DNA from: an uncultured Rhodospirillaceae bacterium
Lineage (GTDB): Bacteria; Pseudomonadota; Alphaproteobacteria; Dongiales; Dongiaceae
Direction of reading: 5' to 3'
Length of the DNA: 64,000 bases
NCBI GenBank assembly: GCA_902826565.1
Contig: CADEFF010000002.1
Span: forward strand, 1 to 64,000
Part shown: positions 36,789-45,557 of the stretch, one piece after another
Numbering within the stretch: position 1 is the stretch's first letter
How the letters are laid out: each line of letters opens with the position of its first letter
Notes under the pieces: generated by a model
Told to the model about the DNA's origin: nothing
The model's input: the letters and a program-made list of their open reading frames with translations, nothing else
Database searches by the model: none
Position numbers and translations under genes: made by a program

Positions 36789-37994
36789 ATGACGATCGCC
36801 GCGAGCCGGCAATCTCGCCTCGAGCTGCTGCTGATCCTCGGCGCGATGACGGCTTTCGCGCCGCTCGCGATCGATATGTATCTGCCGGCGCTTCCGACGC
36901 TGGCGACCGCGCTCGCGACCGACACCGGCTCGGTGCAGCGGACCCTCGCGAGCTTCTTCCTGGGGTTCGCCCTGGGTCAGGCCTTTTACGGTCCGCTCGC
37001 CGACCGCTTTGGCCGGAAACGCCCGCTCTACGCCGGCCTGCTGCTCTTCATCCTCGCCTCCGCCGCCTGCGCGCTCGCCCCCGGCATCGAGGCGTTGATC
37101 GGGCTCCGCTTCCTCCAGGCCGTCGGCGCCTGCGCGGGCGCGGTCGTGGCGCGCGCCATGGTACGCGACCTTTTCGCGCCGCAGGAGACGGCGCGCATTT
37201 TCTCGCTGCTGATGCTGATCATGGGCGTGGCGCCGATCCTGGCGCCGCTCATCGGCGGGTATGTGCTGCTCGCCTTCGGATGGTCGGCGATCTTCTGGGT
37301 GCTGACCGGCCTCGGCATTGCCTGCCTTGCGGCCGTGCTGCTGCGGCTGCCGGAGACGCACGATGCCGCGACCGCGCGACCGCTCGCTCTCGGCGACATC
37401 TTCCTCCGCTATTCGGGCTTGCTCCGCGACCGGCCTTTTCTCGGCTGCTGCCTTGCGACGGCGTTGAGCTCCGGCGGCATGTTCGCCTATATCGCCGGCT
37501 CGCCCTTCGTCTTCATCGAGCTGCTGGGCGTCGCCCCGGAACATTTCGGCTGGATCTTCGGCACCAACGCCTTCGGCCTCATCCTGGTCTCGCAGGTGAA
37601 CGGCCGCGTCGTGCATCGCTACGGTGCGGACCGCATCCTTCGCGCGGCCAATGTCGTGCAGGCCGTCGCCGGCCTCGTGCTGCTGGTCGCGGCCGCCACC
37701 GGGATCGGGGGCTTCTGGGGCCTCGCCGTTCCGCTCTTCGTCTTCGTGACCTGTGTCGGCGTCATCGCGCCGAACGCGACGGCGCTCGCCATGGCGCCGC
37801 AGGGCGCCCAGGCCGGCATGGCGTCGGCGCTCCTCGGCACGATCCAGTTCGGCATTGCGGCTGCGGCGGCAGCGGCGGTCGGCGCCATCCATGACGACAC
37901 AGCGCGTCCCATGGCCGCCGTCATCGCGCTCTGCGGCATCCTCGGATTGTTCCTGCATCGCTGGCTGGTGCCCCGCGTCGCCGAAAGCCTCTAG
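36789..37994 (+). CDS. Bcr/CflA family multidrug MFS transporter
   Basis: A 401-residue drug:proton antiporter of the inner membrane, 12 helices. Family markers are PLAIDMYLPALPTLA in helix 1, GQAFYGPLADRFGRKRPL in the 2-3 loop (motif A) and RFLQAVGACAGAVVARAMVRD (motif C region). AAGGA six bases upstream supports ATG 36789; a GTG 63 bases earlier adds a non-conserved leader. It is divergent from the YbfB-like transporter. Confidence 0.92.
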   Translation: MTIAASRQSRLELLLILGAMTAFAPLAIDMYLPALPTLATALATDTGSVQRTLASFFLGFALGQAFYGPLADRFGRKRPLYAGLLLFILASAACALAPGIEALIGLRFLQAVGACAGAVVARAMVRDLFAPQETARIFSLLMLIMGVAPILAPLIGGYVLLAFGWSAIFWVLTGLGIACLAAVLLRLPETHDAATARPLALGDIFLRYSGLLRDRPFLGCCLATALSSGGMFAYIAGSPFVFIELLGVAPEHFGWIFGTNAFGLILVSQVNGRVVHRYGADRILRAANVVQAVAGLVLLVAAATGIGGFWGLAVPLFVFVTCVGVIAPNATALAMAPQGAQAGMASALLGTIQFGIAAAAAAAVGAIHDDTARPMAAVIALCGILGLFLHRWLVPRVAESL

Positions 37995-38014
37995 CGGCAG
38001 CGCACCCACGACGA

Positions 38015-39340
38015 TCAGGAGGCGGCCCGCTCGCGCGCGTCGCGCAGCGCCTTCCACCAGACCGTGACCTGCATCGCCGGCAGGCGGAACCCGTGGAATG
38101 GGATCGGCCGGATTGGCGATACCGGCACGGGGCATTCCTCGAGCGGACGCCCGAGGAGCCGGTCGGCGGCCACCTTGCCCATCGCCGTCGCCATGCCGAC
38201 GCCGCGGCCGTTGCAGCCGAGCGCCGCATGCAGCCCCGGGGCGGGCTCATGCAGATGCGGCACATGGTCGAGGGTGAGCGCGACACGGCCGCTCCAGTAA
38301 TAGTCGCAGGCAATGGCGCCGAGCTGCGGGAAGAACTCGCGGAGCTTCCCGATCACCGGCGCGAAGCCCGAATCCGATCCGTCGTCCCTGAGCCCGCCGC
38401 GGCCGCCGAAAAGCAGCCGCCCGTCGGACTCGAGGCGGAAATGGTTGGTGAGCCGCTTGAGATCGGCCGCGGTGTGGCCCTCGGGCAGGATCGTGCGACG
38501 CACATTCTCGCCGAGGGGTGCCGTCGCGACCATGTAGCTCGGCACCGGAACGACGCTCCGCGCGAGACCCGGCCAGGGCGCATCGCCGCCGGCCAGAGCG
38601 CTGTAGGCGTTGGTACAGAGAAGCACGCGATCCGCCTCGACGACGCCCCCTTCCGCCGCCACGCGCCAGCCCTTTGGCCCGCGCGTCACGTCGCGGACCA
38701 GCGTATCGCCATGGATCTGCACCCCCGCCTTCAGCGCCGCGCGGGCGAGGCCGCGCGCATAGCTGAGGGGCTGCAGCCGGCCGCCGCGCGGATCGAGATA
38801 GGCGCCCTTGTACCAGCCGGTGCCGAGCAGCCTTTCCGATTCGGCCGCATCGAGGATGCGTGCCGCGACCCCGCGCGCCTGCCATTCGGCGGCACGCCGT
38901 TCGTAGTCGCGGAGAATTGCGGCGGAGTGCGCCGGCTGGATCCAGCCCGGGCGGCTTACCTGGCAGGCGATGCCGTGGCGCTCGATCAGCTCCAGGGTGA
39001 AATCGACGAAGCTGCCGGACCAGTCGAAGAGGCGCCCGCCCGGCGCCTCGCCGAGGCGACGCACGAGCTCGCGCCGCTCCGCCTTGAAGCCCGGGATGAT
39101 CTGCCCGCCATTGCGGCCGGAGGCGCCCCAGCCCGGCTCCGCCGCCTCCAGCAGCGTGACCGCCGCACCCGCCTCGGCGAGATGCAGCGCGGCCGAAAGC
39201 CCCGCATAACCGCCGCCGACGATGCATATATCGGCGCGGCGATCGCCCGCGAGCGGCGGCGTCGGCGCCGCCGGCTCGGCGGTCGCTACCCAATAGGAAT
39301 CGGGAAGCGGACGCACATTCCGCGCCGGGCCGGCGGTCAT
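38015..39340 (-). CDS. FAD-dependent amine oxidoreductase (DAO, PuuB-like)
   Basis: A 441-residue flavoprotein. ADICIVGGGYAGLSAALHLAE (about 36-56) is the FAD Rossmann motif and GWGASGRNGGQIIPG (about 70-85) the second FAD contact, as in gamma-glutamylputrescine oxidase and related glycine/sarcosine-type oxidases. The C-terminal GCNGRGVGMATAMGK closes the FAD site. It would oxidise a secondary or primary amine with O2. Its ATG overlaps the stop of the Rieske oxygenase gene (ATGA), so the two are expressed in fixed ratio; the amine released or exposed by the oxygenase is a natural substrate. Confidence 0.88.
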   Translation of the reverse strand: MTAGPARNVRPLPDSYWVATAEPAAPTPPLAGDRRADICIVGGGYAGLSAALHLAEAGAAVTLLEAAEPGWGASGRNGGQIIPGFKAERRELVRRLGEAPGGRLFDWSGSFVDFTLELIERHGIACQVSRPGWIQPAHSAAILRDYERRAAEWQARGVAARILDAAESERLLGTGWYKGAYLDPRGGRLQPLSYARGLARAALKAGVQIHGDTLVRDVTRGPKGWRVAAEGGVVEADRVLLCTNAYSALAGGDAPWPGLARSVVPVPSYMVATAPLGENVRRTILPEGHTAADLKRLTNHFRLESDGRLLFGGRGGLRDDGSDSGFAPVIGKLREFFPQLGAIACDYYWSGRVALTLDHVPHLHEPAPGLHAALGCNGRGVGMATAMGKVAADRLLGRPLEECPVPVSPIRPIPFHGFRLPAMQVTVWWKALRDARERAAS

Positions 39341-40479
39341 GCGCCCATCAGCGCGTCATGCACGAACTTCTGGAAGAAATGGACGTGATGCTCGCTGAAC
39401 TCGTTGTGGCTCCGATCCACCACGAAGCGTCCCTGGCTGTAGCCGCGCGAATGCAGCCCCTTCTGCACCTGCTCGCAGAGCCCGACATCCTCCGGCACGA
39501 GCACGGTCTTGATGTAGTCGATGAAGCGGCACTCCTGCTCGTTCGGCGCCTTGTGCGTGAAGTAGAAATCCCAGCGCTCGCGCGTCGTCTCCACGCCGGT
39601 CGGGATGATCTGGAACATGGCGAGGCTCGGGGAGCCCGGATACATGAGCGGGATCACCGTCGGCCAGATATAGCCGAAGAGGGAATGCTGCTCGACCTCT
39701 TCGGGCTTCAACGCATAGGCACCGTTCTCGAGAGACCGGTTCTCGATCGCGTGGCTGAAGGTGATGCCGTCGTCGGACCAATGCGCCTTGTTGTCGTAAT
39801 CGACCAACTCCATCAGCGTCTTGTGGTTGGCCTGGCAGTGATAGCACTCGTGATTATTGTCGATGACGGTCTTCCAGTTGGCCGCCACGTCCCGCTCCCA
39901 GCGCTCCGCCCGCACCAGCTCGTCGAGCTGCGGACAGGCCTTGTACATGTCCTTGATGAATTTCGGCGCGAGCTCGATCAGCGGCCTGGCGTCGCGATCG
40001 AGATTGACGAAGAGGAACCCGCCATAGCTCTCGAGCCGCACCTCCTTGAGGTCGGCATTCTCGGGGATCCAATCCTTGAGCGTCGCGCGGCCGCGCGCGC
40101 CGCGGAAGGCGCCGTCCGAGCGATAGCACCACTGGTGATAGGGACAGACGATCAGCGGGGCGTTGCCCTGTCCCTCGAGCAGCGGATGGGCGCGGTGACT
40201 GCACACATTGTAGAAGGCGCGTAGAGCGCCGTCCGGCCCACGCGTGACGACGATGCTCTGATCCGCGACCTGTCCCACATGATAGTCGCCGGGATTGGGC
40301 AGGTCGCTCGCATGGCACTGATAGATCCAGTTCCGATAGAAGATCGCCTCATGCTCCGCCCGGTAGATTGCCGGATCGAAATACCAGGAAGCCGGCAAGG
40401 TAAAGGAGCGCTCCGCCGCCGGATCGAAGCGGCCGGCATCGAGCGGCAACCGTGGCCGGGGCGGAAAGGCTTGGTTCAT
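39337..40479 (-). CDS. Rieske non-heme iron oxygenase alpha subunit, quaternary-amine (GbcA/CntA-like) type
   Basis: A 380-residue oxygenase. The Rieske [2Fe-2S] ligands are C93, H95, C112 and H115. The mononuclear iron site is DNNHECYHCQANH with H214 and H219. The bridging residue three places before the first His is Glu (E211) rather than the usual Asp, as in CntA and relatives acting on carnitine, glycine betaine or stachydrine. I therefore infer N-demethylation or C-N cleavage of a quaternary amine. GGAGGGA upstream decides ATG 40479. No reductase partner is encoded nearby. It leads the two-gene unit with the FAD oxidase and is divergent from a LysR gene. Confidence 0.88.
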   Translation of the reverse strand: MNQAFPPRPRLPLDAGRFDPAAERSFTLPASWYFDPAIYRAEHEAIFYRNWIYQCHASDLPNPGDYHVGQVADQSIVVTRGPDGALRAFYNVCSHRAHPLLEGQGNAPLIVCPYHQWCYRSDGAFRGARGRATLKDWIPENADLKEVRLESYGGFLFVNLDRDARPLIELAPKFIKDMYKACPQLDELVRAERWERDVAANWKTVIDNNHECYHCQANHKTLMELVDYDNKAHWSDDGITFSHAIENRSLENGAYALKPEEVEQHSLFGYIWPTVIPLMYPGSPSLAMFQIIPTGVETTRERWDFYFTHKAPNEQECRFIDYIKTVLVPEDVGLCEQVQKGLHSRGYSQGRFVVDRSHNEFSEHHVHFFQKFVHDALMGA

Positions 40480-40582
40480 GGGCGTTCCCTCCGCTTGGGG
40501 CGACCGCCCAAGCATTGATTATTTTTGCATTGGCACGACCTTACTGCGGCGTTTGTTTTGCCTTCAAACGAGTTTTCTACAG

Positions 40583-40600
40583 AAATTCATTAGTAAATTT
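40583..40600. promoter_or_regulatory. AT-rich inverted repeat in the Rieske/LysR divergent promoter
   Basis: AAATTCATTAGTAAATTT is an imperfect 18-bp palindrome (arms AAATT/AATTT) that ends 14 bases before the LysR start; its complement contains CTAAT, the half-site known for E. coli GcvA. The whole gap 40480-40614 is strikingly AT-rich for this genome. Likely LysR binding site; not proven. Confidence 0.4.
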
Positions 40601-40614
40601 GATAATATGAGGCG

Positions 40615-41577
40615 ATGCGCCCGACGATTCCCTCGCTTGCCGCGCTCCGCGCCTTCGAGGCGGTGGCCCGGCTCGGGAGCTTCACTCGCGCCGCCGAGGA
40701 ACTCGGCATCACGCAAGGGGCGGTCAGCTACCAGGTGCGGCTGCTGGAGGAGGAAATCCGCGGGCCGCTCTTCCGGCGCGAAGGCCGCGGCATCGCCTTG
40801 ACCGCCGAGGCGCAGCGGCTGCTTCCGATCCTGCAGCAGGCGCTTGCCGACATCGCCGAAGCCATCGCCGCCGTGCGGCCGGCCGCGGAGGACGAGGCCA
40901 GGCTCACGGTCGCCCTCAGCACCTATTTCGCCGCCCACTGGCTATCGAAGAGGTTGGCTGGCTTCTCGCAGCGTCATCCGGCGATCAAGCTCCGGCTGCA
41001 GCATCCGGAATCGACCGCGGATTTCGCCGAGATCGATATGGCAATCCGCTGGCATGCGCTCGAGGCCGCGGTGCCGGGACTGCAGTCGGAGCGGCTGTTC
41101 GCCGCCCCGCTTACGCCGGTCTGCAGCCCGAAGCTGCGCAGCGGACCGCTGCCCCTCTCCTCGCCCGCGGACCTGCAGCGCCACACGCTGCTGCGCGACG
41201 AGGTAACCCGCGAGGCCTGGAGCACCTGGCTGAGGCGCGCCGGCGTGACGCCGCCGGAGCGCATCCGCGAAGTCACGATCAATGACCCGAACGTTTATAT
41301 CCAGGCGGCGATCGACGGCCAGGGCTTCGCGCTTGCCGACAGCCTGGTGGCCGACGACATCGCGCTCGGCCGGCTGATCGAGCCCTTCGACCTGAAGCTC
41401 GACGGCTATGGCTATTTCCTGACCTATCCGCGTGCAGCACTCGCTCGGCGCAGCGTGCGAGCCTTCCGCGACTGGCTCTTGAAAGACGTCGGCGCGGCCA
41501 TGGACCCGGCGATAAATACCCGCCGGCCCGGCCATCGCCCGCCGGCCGGCATACTGGCCGCACGGCCCAAGGGGTAA
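40615..41577 (+). CDS. LysR-family transcriptional regulator, GcvA-like
   Basis: A 320-residue regulator with an N-terminal winged helix (SLAALRAFEAVARLGSFTRAAEELGITQGAVSYQVRLLE, quoted in two parts: the recognition helix is TQGAVSYQVR) and a two-lobed effector domain. The GcvA-type is shown by FTRAAEELGITQGAVSYQ and LFRREGRGIALT. It is divergent from the Rieske/FAD operon, the usual layout for a LysR activator of that operon that also controls itself. The C-terminal 25 residues are Pro/Arg-rich and not conserved. Confidence 0.9.
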   Translation: MRPTIPSLAALRAFEAVARLGSFTRAAEELGITQGAVSYQVRLLEEEIRGPLFRREGRGIALTAEAQRLLPILQQALADIAEAIAAVRPAAEDEARLTVALSTYFAAHWLSKRLAGFSQRHPAIKLRLQHPESTADFAEIDMAIRWHALEAAVPGLQSERLFAAPLTPVCSPKLRSGPLPLSSPADLQRHTLLRDEVTREAWSTWLRRAGVTPPERIREVTINDPNVYIQAAIDGQGFALADSLVADDIALGRLIEPFDLKLDGYGYFLTYPRAALARRSVRAFRDWLLKDVGAAMDPAINTRRPGHRPPAGILAARPKG

Positions 41578-41686
41578 GGCCGAGGAAATTCCACAAACCA
41601 TACTGGAAAAGGACGCGCCGCTCGTCGCTGGCGCGATCGACGCTATACTGGCGCCTCTGCACAACCCATCAGGCTCGGTGAACGGC

Positions 41687-42547
41687 ATGACCTATCGTTC
41701 TTTCCTTCGGATTGCTTTCGCTGCCATCGCGCTGCTCTCGCCCATCGGCGTCGGCAAGGCCGACACGCTCGACGACGTACGGGCGCGTGGAACGCTTCTT
41801 GTCGGCCAGGGAATCATGGGGCTGAAGCCCTATGTCTGGTTGAAGGACGACGGCTCCTATACGGGGCTCGAGAACGAGATGATCGAATACATCATCAAGA
41901 AGATGGGGATTCCGAAATACGAGTATGTCGTCACCGAATGGCAGACCTTGATCCCGGGCCTCAAGGCAAAGCGTTGGGATGTCATCATGTCCGGCCTCGG
42001 CGTGAACCAGGAACGCATGGCCGTCGGCGGGATCACCTTCTCCAAGCCTTATCTGCTCTATGTTGACTATGCCGTCGTTCGGGCCGACTCCGACATTCAC
42101 TCGGTCGCCGACCTGAAGGGCAAGATCGTCGCTTCGGTCCTCGGGTCGATGGACTCGTTGAACGCCCATAACATGGTGGATGCCGGCCAGGTCGCCGAGG
42201 TGAAGGATTTCAATGGCTGGGGTGAGCCCTTCATCGCTCTGAGGAACAAACAGGTCGATGCGGTGATCATCGACCAGATGACCTATCTCGGTCAGCAGGA
42301 GGGGATGAACGACCTGCGGCTCGTAGGAGAGCCGATGTTCTATCAGCCCAAGCCCGAATGGGCAGAGGCGGAGAGCAAAGCGGACTATAAGCTGGGTGCC
42401 GCCGGCATCGTCGTCCGCGAAGAGGATGTTTCGCTCCTGAATGCGATCAACGCCGCGATCGACGAGATGTTCGCCGACGGAACGCATGAGCGTATCCTGC
42501 GGAAATATGGCGCGTGGGACGAGAGCCAGGCCCATCCCATGAAATGA
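41687..42547 (+). CDS. amino-acid-type ABC transporter substrate-binding protein (SBP_bac_3)
   Basis: A 286-residue periplasmic binding protein. The N-terminus MTYRSFLRIAFAAIALLSPI is a Sec signal, cleaved near KADT. The mature part begins LDDVRARGTLLVGQ and has SYTGLENEMIEYI, WDVIMSGLGVNQER, and SMDSLNAHNMVDAG of the polar amino acid family. ATG 41687 is chosen over GTG 41678. TATACT at 41644-41649 could be its -10 box. No permease or ATPase is adjacent, so it is an orphan binding protein, perhaps serving the nearby oxygenase module with substrate. Confidence 0.87.
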   Translation: MTYRSFLRIAFAAIALLSPIGVGKADTLDDVRARGTLLVGQGIMGLKPYVWLKDDGSYTGLENEMIEYIIKKMGIPKYEYVVTEWQTLIPGLKAKRWDVIMSGLGVNQERMAVGGITFSKPYLLYVDYAVVRADSDIHSVADLKGKIVASVLGSMDSLNAHNMVDAGQVAEVKDFNGWGEPFIALRNKQVDAVIIDQMTYLGQQEGMNDLRLVGEPMFYQPKPEWAEAESKADYKLGAAGIVVREEDVSLLNAINAAIDEMFADGTHERILRKYGAWDESQAHPMK

Positions 42548-42662
42548 GCTGTCCGCATCGCGAGGGCGTCGCGCGTCAATGCCGGCCGCGACGCCCTGAT
42601 GCGTGTGGCGGCCCGCTACCTCTAAGCCATAGCTTCAGACCGACACCCGGAGCCTTCTGGCC

Positions 42663-43406
42663 ATGCCGTTGAACGTCGCCGACCGTTGGTTCGAAACGAA
42701 ACGTTGTGCGGATGACGTCACCCTCATCTGGGAACCGCATGTTCGGTTGGGAATTCGCTGCAATATCTGGCATGTGCGGGGGCGGGACCGGGACCTGCTG
42801 ATCGATTCCGGCATGGGTGTGGCGCCGCTTCGCGAGACCGTATCCGCCATAGCGGACCGCCCCCTGCTCTGCGTCGCCAGCCACAGCCATTTCGATCATA
42901 TCGGCGGCCACCATGAATTCGCGGAGCGCGCGATCCATCCCGCCGAGGCGGAAATCCTGAGCCACCCCACCGCCCAGAATACGCTCATAGACCGCTATAT
43001 CGACGAGCGCACATTTCTGGCGGCACCCTACGAGAACTTCGATTTCAACCAGTACGCCATCCGCCCGGCACCGCCCACCTTGCTACTTCGCGAGGGGGAA
43101 ATCATCGATCTCGGCGACCGGCATTTCGAGATATTGCATTTGCCGGGTCACTCGCCCGGCAGCATCGGACTCTGGGAAGCCGCAACGGGAATTTTCTTCT
43201 CCGGCGACGTCGTCTATGACGGCGAGCTCTATGACAATGCCTATCACGCGGTCGTCGAGGACTATGTCAGGAGCCTGGAGCGACTTCGAAGCCTGCCCGT
43301 CAGTGTCGTACATGGCGGCCATCGTGCGAGCTTCGGCCGTGAGAGGCTGCTGGAACTCATCGACGAATATCAGGCCGGCAAAAGAAAACCGGGCTGCCCC
43401 GACTGA
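42663..43406 (+). CDS. MBL-fold metallo-hydrolase
   Basis: A 247-residue metallo-beta-lactamase-fold hydrolase. The zinc motif HSHFDH is intact (about residues 75-80), with later ligands in HLPGHSPGS and FSGDVVYDG, and a final His in VHGGH. This fits a soluble cytoplasmic hydrolase of the glyoxalase II-like branch. It lies 115 bases after the binding protein on the same strand and may belong with it. Substrate unknown. Confidence 0.87.
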   Translation: MPLNVADRWFETKRCADDVTLIWEPHVRLGIRCNIWHVRGRDRDLLIDSGMGVAPLRETVSAIADRPLLCVASHSHFDHIGGHHEFAERAIHPAEAEILSHPTAQNTLIDRYIDERTFLAAPYENFDFNQYAIRPAPPTLLLREGEIIDLGDRHFEILHLPGHSPGSIGLWEAATGIFFSGDVVYDGELYDNAYHAVVEDYVRSLERLRSLPVSVVHGGHRASFGRERLLELIDEYQAGKRKPGCPD

Positions 43407-43618
43407 GCAGAACGGCGCCGTCTTGCGCCGCCATCGCCTCGCCACCTTTCGACGCTCCCGAGATTGGTAAAGACTGCACCGGATAGTCAGGATCCGCCCC
43501 TGATATTAGATCGATCGCGTCGCCATCGGCGTGGCCCTCCCTTCCCCGGCGCCATTGACTTCGGGACGGCGGGCGGATGGAGTGTCCCCGGGGGGAATAC
43601 GGGGGCAGGCTTCCGAAG

Positions 43619-45187
43619 ATGTCGAACTACCCAGTCGTCCGCGGGCTCGTCACCATGCCGCCCGAATGGCGCTCCCGGACCGCCGTCACTTCCGCCACCG
43701 GACACCTGACTTTCCTCGAGCTGCGCGACGGCGTGCTGCGCTTCGCGGCCTGGCTGCAGCGCGAAGCCGCCTTGCGGATCGGCGACCGGGTGGCGCTCTG
43801 CCTGCCGAAGAGCCTCGAAGCCTTCCAGGCGATCTACGGCACGCTTGCCGCCGGCGGCGCCTATGTCGGGCTGCAATATCAGGGTCCGCCGGCACGGCTG
43901 GGCACGATCCTGACCGCGGTGCGCCCGCGCATCCTCCTCACCGACGGCGAGATGAAGCGCCGTCTGATCAAGGAAGGCGGCATGGCCGATCTGCCGCCCA
44001 TGCTGGAAATCGAGCCGGGCCGCGGGCCGCAGGCGGGTCACGGGCTTGACGAGTTGTTGCGTTCCGTCGATCCGCTCCTCGACACGGCGCCGGTGGGACC
44101 CGACGACCTTGCCGCGATCGTCTTCACCTCGGGCTCCACGGGCGTGCCAAAGGGAGTAATGATCACCCACGGCAACATGACCGCCAACACGGTCTGGATG
44201 GCGAAGGCGGACGGGATGACCCCCACGGACCGCCGCCTCAGCCAGCGGCCGATGCATTACCTATCGCCCAATCTCTTCCACCTCCCGACGGCCGGATCGC
44301 ATCTCTATCTCTGCACCGACCAGGAGATCATGTTCCCCGCGCTGATGTCGGAGCTGATGGAACGCGACCGAACGACGATCTGGGCATCGTCGGCGACGGC
44401 GCTGCGGCTGCTTCTCGAAAGCGGCGAGATCGAGCGACACGATCTGCGCAGCCTGCGGCTCTTCAAGACCCATGGCGAAGCGCTTCCGCCCGCCGTGCTG
44501 CGCGCCGGCATGGCCGCCTTCCCGAAGGCGCGCTTCACCACGACCTATGGTTCGACGGAAGCGCCGAACATCACACATCACATCATCGAAGGTCCCCTGC
44601 CGGCGGATATGCAGTCTTTGCCGCTCGGCCCGGTCTGCCCGGACTACCGGATGATCATGTGCGACGAGGATGGGAGCGAGGTGCCGCAGGGGCAGATAGG
44701 CGAAATCTGCGCGTTCGGCCCGGCCATCACCTGCGGCTACTGGAACGATCCCGAGCTGACCGCCGCGAAGCGGCTGCAGGGTCGTCCCGATTCCTACCGC
44801 ACCGGCGATCTCGGCTTCGTGGCGAAGGACGGACAGGCCTATTTCGTCGGCCGCAAGGACCAGATGGTGAAGCTGCGCGGCCACCGCTTCGATCTCGGCG
44901 AGATCGAGGCGACGCTGAAACGCCATCCGGCAGTGCACGAAGCAGTCTGCTACGCCATGCCGGCCGCGTCCGGCGAGACCGACATCGTCGTGGGGGTCAA
45001 GGCGGCGCCGGTGCCGGGGCTCGAGGCCGAGCTCCGGCGGATCTGCGTCGAGCGCCTGCCGCGGTTCGCCTGGCCCGCCCATATCGCGCGGTTCGACGAG
45101 TTCCCGCTCCTGCCCAACCGCAAGATCGATCGTCAGCGGCTGCGTGCGATGGTCGCCTTCGACCGGCCGCTTTCGGTCGCTTCCTGA
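43619..45187 (+). CDS. stand-alone adenylation enzyme (AMP-dependent synthetase/ligase, NRPS A-domain-like)
   Basis: A 522-residue adenylate-forming enzyme. Motifs are FTSGSTGVPKGVMITHGN, YGSTEAPN, YRTGDLG, the hinge GRKDQMVKLRGHRFDLGEIE and the catalytic lysine in LPNRKIDRQRLR. The hinge and RKIDR ending resemble amino-acid adenylation domains (carrier-protein loading) more than acyl-CoA ligases. No carrier protein or condensation domain is nearby, so the acyl acceptor may be CoA, an amine or a remote carrier. ATG 43619 is taken; ATG 43577 adds 14 non-conserved residues. It is convergent with the NIPSNAP gene. Confidence 0.85.
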   Translation: MSNYPVVRGLVTMPPEWRSRTAVTSATGHLTFLELRDGVLRFAAWLQREAALRIGDRVALCLPKSLEAFQAIYGTLAAGGAYVGLQYQGPPARLGTILTAVRPRILLTDGEMKRRLIKEGGMADLPPMLEIEPGRGPQAGHGLDELLRSVDPLLDTAPVGPDDLAAIVFTSGSTGVPKGVMITHGNMTANTVWMAKADGMTPTDRRLSQRPMHYLSPNLFHLPTAGSHLYLCTDQEIMFPALMSELMERDRTTIWASSATALRLLLESGEIERHDLRSLRLFKTHGEALPPAVLRAGMAAFPKARFTTTYGSTEAPNITHHIIEGPLPADMQSLPLGPVCPDYRMIMCDEDGSEVPQGQIGEICAFGPAITCGYWNDPELTAAKRLQGRPDSYRTGDLGFVAKDGQAYFVGRKDQMVKLRGHRFDLGEIEATLKRHPAVHEAVCYAMPAASGETDIVVGVKAAPVPGLEAELRRICVERLPRFAWPAHIARFDEFPLLPNRKIDRQRLRAMVAFDRPLSVAS

Positions 45188-45202
45188 GCTCCGGGTCCGC
45201 CG

Positions 45203-45523
45203 TCAGCGCGGCGGCTTGAAATAGGCCGGCCGCGTCAGCACCGTCTTGTCGATGCGTTCCACAAGGCTGCCCGCGGCCTCGCTCTCCTTCCGGAGGGCGA
45301 GCCATTCAGGATTGTCCCGAAAGGCGGCCCAGCCGGCCTCCATCGCCGCCACGCTCTCCCATCGGACGATGTACCAGATTTCGCCGCTCGCTTCGGCGAT
45401 CCAATAGTCGGACACGACAATGCCCGCACGCGCGAAAAGCGCGAGCGTCGCATGCTCGAACCGGTCCTGCAGCGCCTTCGCGCGGCCCGGCGCAGGAATA
45501 TAGTGGCGCAGCTCGTCGATCAT
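45203..45523 (-). CDS. NIPSNAP family protein
   Basis: A 106-residue alpha/beta-barrel (dimeric ferredoxin-like) protein: DELRHYIPAPGRAKAL at the start, IWYIVRWESVAAMEAGWAAF in the middle. NIPSNAP proteins often accompany catabolic oxygenases and hydrolases, with unclear enzymatic roles. It lies 34 bases after the M24 gene on the same strand and is probably co-transcribed with it. Confidence 0.82.
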   Translation of the reverse strand: MIDELRHYIPAPGRAKALQDRFEHATLALFARAGIVVSDYWIAEASGEIWYIVRWESVAAMEAGWAAFRDNPEWLALRKESEAAGSLVERIDKTVLTRPAYFKPPR

Positions 45524-45557
45524 TCTTCAATCCTTTGCGGTTCCTGCCGGTCGCGCA

